Of a stretch of DNA of 17,452 bases, positions 14,257-17,452 are shown piece after piece. The first letter of the stretch is position 1. Each line of letters starts with the position of its first letter. Below the pieces are notes generated by a model. The model saw only the letters and a list, made by a program, of their open reading frames with translations. It had not been told where the DNA came from and searched no databases. Origin of the DNA: Microthrixaceae bacterium (GTDB lineage Bacteria; Actinomycetota; Acidimicrobiia; Acidimicrobiales; Acidimicrobilacustridaceae); assembly GCA_023264915.1 (NCBI GenBank), contig JAHFUU010000006.1:1-17452 (forward strand), read 5' to 3'. The position numbers were made by a program, and so were the translations under genes.

Positions 14257-14507
14257 GCTTCCGCCTCGTCGGCGCTGATCTCCTCGAACGGTGGTACGAG
14301 ACAGAGCCTGACGCTGATCGCCAAGCGACGATGGACGAATGGCTCGCCGATCTGCTCGACGAACCGTGGTCACGATCCCACGATGCCGTTCCGGGGCCCA
14401 ATGAGCTACTTCGCGTCGCCATCGTTCCCGGCACCGGTTGGGCAGTCGAGTTCCTGATCAACGACGGCGCCCGTCAGATCGAGCTGAAGGGCTTCATCGG
14501 CCTGTGA
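14253..14507 (+). CDS. Small protein with RelE/ParE-like C-terminal strand pattern
   Basis: An 84-residue protein starting at GTG 14253, overlapping the previous stop by 3 nt. Two helices in the first half (LLERWYETEP and ATMDEWLADLLDEPW) are followed by strands LLRVAIVPGTGWAVEFLIND and RQIELKGFIGL. This helix-helix-strand arrangement with a central 'R-V-x-x-VPGT' then 'V-x-F-L-I' resembles RelE/ParE toxins, which cleave mRNA on the ribosome or poison gyrase. No catalytic residue can be fixed by eye, so the call is tentative. It lies immediately upstream of the vapBC pair in the accessory region. Confidence 0.5.
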   Translation: MSFRLVGADLLERWYETEPDADRQATMDEWLADLLDEPWSRSHDAVPGPNELLRVAIVPGTGWAVEFLINDGARQIELKGFIGL

Positions 14508-14681
14508 TGCGGAACCCTCACGTCAGCCGCTGTAGACCCCGGTCACGGACCAGCCGTGGGCTAGCCAGTCGTGATTGGACAGCGGGACTGGTCGTAGCGG
14601 GTCACGGGCGAGCGAATGGTCATCGACGAGTGATCCGCAGCGACAGCATGGAGAGGGTTGCTTCCCCGCCTCCTACGACTC

Positions 14682-14695
14682 TAACCTTTACATTC
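14682..14695 (+). promoter_or_regulatory. Candidate -10 for vapBC, leaderless
   Basis: TAACCT (14682-14687) lies in a conspicuous AT-rich patch and ends 8 nt before the GTG at 14696. No -35 or Shine-Dalgarno sequence is clear. The rest of 14508-14681 shows no gene. Confidence 0.4.
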
Positions 14696-14941
14696 GTGAC
14701 CGAAGTAAAGAAAAGACGTCGGGGGACCTCCCGGCTCAGCTCCAAACACCAAGTCACCATTCCCGCTGACGCGCTGCGCGCCGCCGGCCTCGAGGTCGGC
14801 GAGCGCCTCATCTTTCACGCCGAGGGTCCAGGCCGGGTCGTCCTCGAGCGCGAGGCCGACGTCCTCGACGAGTTCTCCGGCACTTTGACCGGCGTGTACG
14901 AGCCGAACGAGCTCATCCACCTGCGCGACGAATGGGACTGA
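14696..14941 (+). CDS. vapB: AbrB/SpoVT-type antitoxin (VapB)
   Basis: Antitoxin of a type II module; binds the VapC toxin and the operon's own promoter. The swapped-hairpin AbrB fold is clear in TSRLSSKHQVTIPADALRAAGL followed by VGERLIFHAEGPGRVVLERE. The C-terminal segment EFSGTLTGVYEPNELIHLRDEWD is the toxin-binding tail. From GTG 14696 it has 81 residues, a usual size. The frame is open to ATG 14648, which would add 16 residues of low-complexity Pro/Thr sequence; the GTG is preferred because of the -10-like TAACCT just upstream. The stop overlaps the first bases of vapC by 10 nt, so the two are translated together. Confidence 0.88.
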   Translation: MTEVKKRRRGTSRLSSKHQVTIPADALRAAGLEVGERLIFHAEGPGRVVLEREADVLDEFSGTLTGVYEPNELIHLRDEWD

Positions 14942-15360
14942 CCGTTCTCGATGCCGGCGTCATCATCGGTTTCCTCGACAACAACGACGCCCACCACCTC
15001 GCAGCCCACAAGGCCCTCCGCGATGCACGCGATCGCAACGACCGTCTGATCCTGCCGGCATCGGCCTTCGCCGAGGTACTCGTCGGCCCCTCACGCAAGG
15101 GCCCCAAGGTCGTGGCCCCAGTCCAAGCGCTGGTTCGACGGGTTCCCCTTGAGATCCAGCCCCTCGATGCAGACATCGCAGTGGCCGCCGCAGCCTTACG
15201 TGCTCGCCATACCTCTCTGAAGCTTCCCGACGCGCTCGTGATCGCCACCGCGGATCACCTGAACGCGGACCACCTCGTCACAACCGACCGCAAGTGGCCG
15301 AGTCGATCCAAGCTGAAGATCGCCGCGACCCTCACGGAGCTCGGGTCAACCGCAACCTGA
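14932..15360 (+). CDS. vapC: PIN-domain toxin ribonuclease (VapC)
   Basis: Mg-dependent ribonuclease toxin, inhibited by the VapB encoded just upstream. The PIN acidic residues are D7 in LTVLDAGVIIGF, E48 in ASAFAEVL, D100 in KLPDALVIATA, and D119 in LVTTDRKW. Its length of 142 residues is standard. ATG 14932 overlaps the vapB stop (ATGGGACTGA), typical of vapBC. It ends 28 nt before a hairpin shared with the convergent membrane-protein gene. The catalytic set appears complete, so the toxin is probably active. PIN toxins cleave tRNA or rRNA in characterised cases; the target here is unknown. Confidence 0.93.
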   Translation: MGLTVLDAGVIIGFLDNNDAHHLAAHKALRDARDRNDRLILPASAFAEVLVGPSRKGPKVVAPVQALVRRVPLEIQPLDADIAVAAAALRARHTSLKLPDALVIATADHLNADHLVTTDRKWPSRSKLKIAATLTELGSTAT

Positions 15361-15388
15361 CGCTACCTGAACAACGCTCGCTCGGGTC

Positions 15389-15406
15389 TCGGCTGCAACC
15401 AGCCGA
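15389..15406. terminator. Hairpin between convergent vapC and membrane-protein genes
   Basis: TCGGCTG (15389-15395) and CAGCCGA (15400-15406) form a perfect 7-bp stem with a CAAC tetraloop in the 63-bp gap between convergent stops. The position suits a two-way terminator; there is no T run on either side. Confidence 0.5.
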
Positions 15407-15423
15407 AGGTTCACGAGGAGTTG

Positions 15424-15837
15424 TCAGGAACCGAGAAGGTGGTGCATGTCGAGGACGAATCCGATGACCAACATCACATAGATCGCTGCACCGACTCCCG
15501 CATAGGCCCAGCGGTACTTGTGGTCTGCGGCGAAGAAGCGGCGAGCTGCGAAGAAGATCGCAACCATCGAGATGACGCCGAGAACAAGACCGAGGATCGG
15601 GCCAGCCGTTCCCGTCAGGTCGACTACCGGCGCGACCAGCGGGATCGCGACATAGGTGACCAGGCAGCGCGTCGCTGAGATGGCGATGGACCGAGAGAAG
15701 GCGTTCTGAGCCTCGAAGATGCTCACCTTCGGAGCATCCTCCGGGAGCATCAACAGCTTGCGCATGCGCCGGTCAGCCAGAGACCGAACAGGCTCGTCGA
15801 TGACCGGCGTGGTCACTTGGGACTCCATGGCGACCAC
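15424..15837 (-). CDS. Small hypothetical membrane protein
   Basis: I do not recognise the family. GTG at 15837 is preferred because GGCGGAGGGG lies 8 nt upstream; ATG 15828 is three residues inside, and an upstream extension to 15888 is less likely. The 137-residue protein has a basic/acidic cytoplasmic N-terminus (LADRRMRKLLMLPEDAPK). An amphipathic stretch and three hydrophobic helices follow: ATRCLVTYVAIPLVAPVV, GPILGLVLGVISMVAIFFA and AYAGVGAAIYVMLVIGFVL. A basic loop FFAADHKYRWAY lies between the last two. It lies downstream of pyrE on the same strand, with a 215-bp gap, so it may be independent. No functional motif is visible. Confidence 0.8.
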   Translation of the reverse strand: MVAMESQVTTPVIDEPVRSLADRRMRKLLMLPEDAPKVSIFEAQNAFSRSIAISATRCLVTYVAIPLVAPVVDLTGTAGPILGLVLGVISMVAIFFAARRFFAADHKYRWAYAGVGAAIYVMLVIGFVLDMHHLLGS

Positions 15838-16052
15838 GGTATGCGCCCCTCCGCCCAGAAGCACATCGCTTGGTCGATACATGGTCACAGCTCGCCCGTG
15901 GGGATCACCACGGTCATCTGTCAGAGCGCCGTCGCATGGCCGGGATCACCTCATGTGCACGGATCCGCCACCGCAACCAGCTCGGGTCAATGGAGATCGC
16001 GCAGATACCAGCCGGCCGTGGGCGGGAATCAGTCCCGGATTGCTTCTGGCGT
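15838..16052. other. Intergenic between pyrE and membrane-protein gene
   Basis: 215 bp. CCGTGG (15896-15901) and CCACGG (15908-15913) form a perfect 6-bp stem-loop with a 6-nt loop, possibly ending the pyrE message. The promoter of the downstream minus-strand gene should lie here but is not obvious. I see no gene. Confidence 0.4.
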
Positions 16053-16601
16053 TCAGGCTCCCTGGTAGTCAAAGCCCAGCTCTGGTGCGGTCACCAGCGC
16101 TGCGAAAGCCATCCCCTCCTCGGTCGCGCGCTTCGCGCACGTGCCTCCCCGATCGACGACGACAAGGATCATCACCGGATCTGCACCGAGCTCGCGCACG
16201 ACCCGGGCTGCTTCGAGTGGTGAGGCTCCCCGCGTGACAGTGTCCTCGGTGATAACGACCTTGTCTCCCGGGTAGAGCGCACCTGCCACACGTCCCTCGA
16301 CCCCGTGATCCTTGGCTTCCTTGCGGATGCTGAAGGACCGCAGCCTTCCTCCCCTTGTGGCTGCCACCGCAGCCAGCCCGTAGGCGACCGGATCGGCCCC
16401 CAGCGTGAGACCGCCGATCGCGTTCACATCTTCGGGGATCAGAGGCAAGGCGACCTCAGCAACCAGCAACAGGCCCTCTGGCTGGCAGATGGTCTGCTTG
16501 GAGTCGATGAACCAGTTGCTCCGCGCGCCGGACTTGAGCACGAAGTCACCAGTGCGGACGCTGTGCTCTCGCAAGTGCTCTATCAACTTGGCCTTGCTCA
16601 C
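16053..16601 (-). CDS. pyrE: Orotate phosphoribosyltransferase (PyrE)
   Basis: Cytoplasmic enzyme of pyrimidine synthesis that converts orotate and PRPP to orotidine 5'-monophosphate. The PRPP-binding motif VVITEDTVTRGAS is at residues 115-127. The flexible-loop signature RKEAKDHG is at 93-100, with the conserved FVLKSGARSNWFID near the start and GGLTLGADPVAYG at 63-75. At 182 residues it is of the short bacterial type. GTG at 16601 is the only good start. TACGCT (minus strand 16614-16609) lies 7 nt before it, and GAGG is only 1 nt away, so a leaderless message is likely. No other pyrimidine gene is nearby. It is divergent from parA. Confidence 0.94.
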   Translation of the reverse strand: MSKAKLIEHLREHSVRTGDFVLKSGARSNWFIDSKQTICQPEGLLLVAEVALPLIPEDVNAIGGLTLGADPVAYGLAAVAATRGGRLRSFSIRKEAKDHGVEGRVAGALYPGDKVVITEDTVTRGASPLEAARVVRELGADPVMILVVVDRGGTCAKRATEEGMAFAALVTAPELGFDYQGA

Positions 16602-16898
16602 ACCTCAGAGCGTAATGATGGCAAACCGGGGTGTACCCAATCCCGATGCGGCATCCCTGGCACAAGGCTCAACCTGACGCTCAAAGGTCAGATCGGGAGG
16701 TCATCTGTCACGCGAGATGCCCTTGTGGGTGATCAGCCGTTCCGGACTGGTGCTGCTGGGTCACCCGGGCAGATGCAGCACACCCCTTTCAGCAGGGCCC
16801 ACGGTCCCGGCACGTCACGGCACGGGCGCTCGGCGCACCCCATGCGGTCACCGTGCGCGGGTTGTCGACCACAAGCCTTGCTCTCATACACTCGGCGC
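16602..16898. other. Divergent pyrE-parA intergenic region
   Basis: 297 bp. The pyrE end has the -10-like TACGCT, and the parA end has TTGTCG (16862-16867) and TACACT (16887-16892). I see no gene, riboswitch or parS-like site (TGTTTCACGTGAAACA is absent). The middle is GC-rich with short inverted pieces such as CACGGCAC that I would not interpret. Confidence 0.5.
16862..16892 (+). promoter_or_regulatory. Candidate leaderless promoter of parA
   Basis: TTGTCG (16862-16867) and TACACT (16887-16892) are 19 nt apart, slightly long. The -10 ends 6 nt before the ATG at 16899, and no Shine-Dalgarno sequence is present. Confidence 0.42.
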
Positions 16899-17452
16899 AT
16901 GCCGACGCGGGTCATCGCCGTTGCCAACCAGAAGGGTGGAGTGGCGAAGACCACCACCGTGCACACGCTCGGCGCGGCCCTCTCTGAGCGAGGACGGCGG
17001 GTCTTGCTGGTGGACCTCGATCCCCAGGCGTGCCTCACCTTCTCGGTGGGCATCAGCCCAGATGAACTTGACCGGTCCCTGCACGACGTGCTGCTCGGTC
17101 GAGCCAAGGCGCACGAGGTGCTCATGAAGGCCGGTGACATCAGTGTCCTTCCTTCCAACATCGACCTTGCCGGCGCCGAGGTGCACCTGCTCTCGAAGAC
17201 CGGCCGCGAGTACGTGCTGGCTCGAGCGCTTGCGCCATTGCTGCCGAGCTATGACCTCGTCCTGATCGACTGCCCACCCTCTCTTGGCATCCTCACCATC
17301 AACGGGCTGACCGCCGCACGAGAGGTCCTGGTGCCGCTCCAGTGCGAGACGTTGAGCCACAGGGGAGTCGGGCAGCTGCTCGAAACGATCGAGGATGTGC
17401 GGGCATACACCAACCCCGATCTGTGTGTGAGAGGGGTCATCGCGACCATGTA
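16899..17452 (+). CDS. ParA family ATPase (Rv1708/Soj-like), partial at window edge
   Basis: Deviant-Walker ATPase of the ParA/MinD group, acting in the cytoplasm on nucleoid organisation. The 184 visible residues include NQKGGVAKTTT (signature Lys12, Lys17), Walker A' DLDPQ at 39-43, and Walker B YDLVLIDCPP (D124). The piece CLTFSVGISPDELDRSLHDVLLGR resembles the ParA-like protein encoded upstream of scpA and scpB in Actinobacteria (Rv1708 of Mycobacterium tuberculosis) rather than the partition ParA near the origin. If so, scpA should follow beyond the window. The start at ATG 16899 begins two to three residues before the first strand, as usual. Reading continues off the window end. Confidence 0.93.
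   Translation, partial: MPTRVIAVANQKGGVAKTTTVHTLGAALSERGRRVLLVDLDPQACLTFSVGISPDELDRSLHDVLLGRAKAHEVLMKAGDISVLPSNIDLAGAEVHLLSKTGREYVLARALAPLLPSYDLVLIDCPPSLGILTINGLTAAREVLVPLQCETLSHRGVGQLLETIEDVRAYTNPDLCVRGVIATM

Noticed and set aside
13896..14324. Minus-strand open frame of about 140 codons over the small accessory genes
   Set aside because: It overlaps the excisionase-like gene and the RelE-like pair; it lacks motifs and a ribosome binding site.
15719..16237. Plus-strand open frame across the pyrE downstream region
   Set aside because: It runs antisense to two better-supported genes and is Arg/Pro/Ser-rich without domains.
16602..16898. Pyrimidine-responsive riboswitch or attenuator before pyrE
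   Set aside because: The -10-like box is only 7 nt from the pyrE start, leaving no leader for such a structure; no PyrR-type stem-loop was seen.

Overview
The window is high-GC chromosomal DNA from an actinobacterium. Indicators are a ctaB-ctaC-ctaD-ctaE respiratory operon with a caa3-type subunit II, a clpS-DUF2017 pair, a Glu/Asp/Phe tRNA group, and a ParA of the type usually found upstream of scpA/scpB in Actinobacteria. Assignment to a deep lineage such as Acidimicrobiia is only an impression; no marker here settles it.

Region 1 (1-6739, minus strand) is a cytochrome c oxidase operon read right to left. It runs ctaB (heme O synthase), a short divergent subunit III-like protein, a seven-helix membrane protein of unknown role, ctaC (subunit II fused to a cytochrome c domain), ctaD (subunit I with a two-helix tail) and ctaE (canonical subunit III, cut by the window edge). 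Together these make heme O and the core of an A-type proton-pumping oxidase that takes electrons directly through its own cytochrome c domain. The unknown membrane protein carries a helix start resembling the tail of subunit I, which suggests it is an accessory subunit.

Region 2 (6740-10006) has a divergent promoter region, clpS and a DUF2017 gene on plus, and a convergent large minus-strand gene. That gene encodes a zinc ribbon, a PPPGY-type repeat, one membrane helix and an outer HExxH peptidase-like domain.

Region 3 (10041-12510) has tRNA-Glu, a AAA+ ATPase with a striking Met-Pro-Met-Gln repeat tail, tRNA-Asp, tRNA-Phe, and a 5'-truncated tRNA-Arg-like relic flanked by inverted and direct repeats.

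Region 4 (12500-15420) looks accessory. It holds a small membrane protein, a probable relaxase N-terminal scrap, an excisionase-like HTH gene, a two-gene unit ending in a RelE-like protein, and a clear vapBC toxin-antitoxin pair. This is most easily read as a decayed integrated element next to the tRNA relic.

Region 5 (15420-17452) returns to ordinary chromosome: a small membrane protein, pyrE, and the start of a parA gene divergent from pyrE.

A recurring feature is a -10-like hexamer 6-8 nt before the start codon at several transcription-unit heads (clpS, ctaB, vapB, pyrE, parA), suggesting frequent leaderless transcripts. I found no CRISPR array, complete insertion sequence or integrase.
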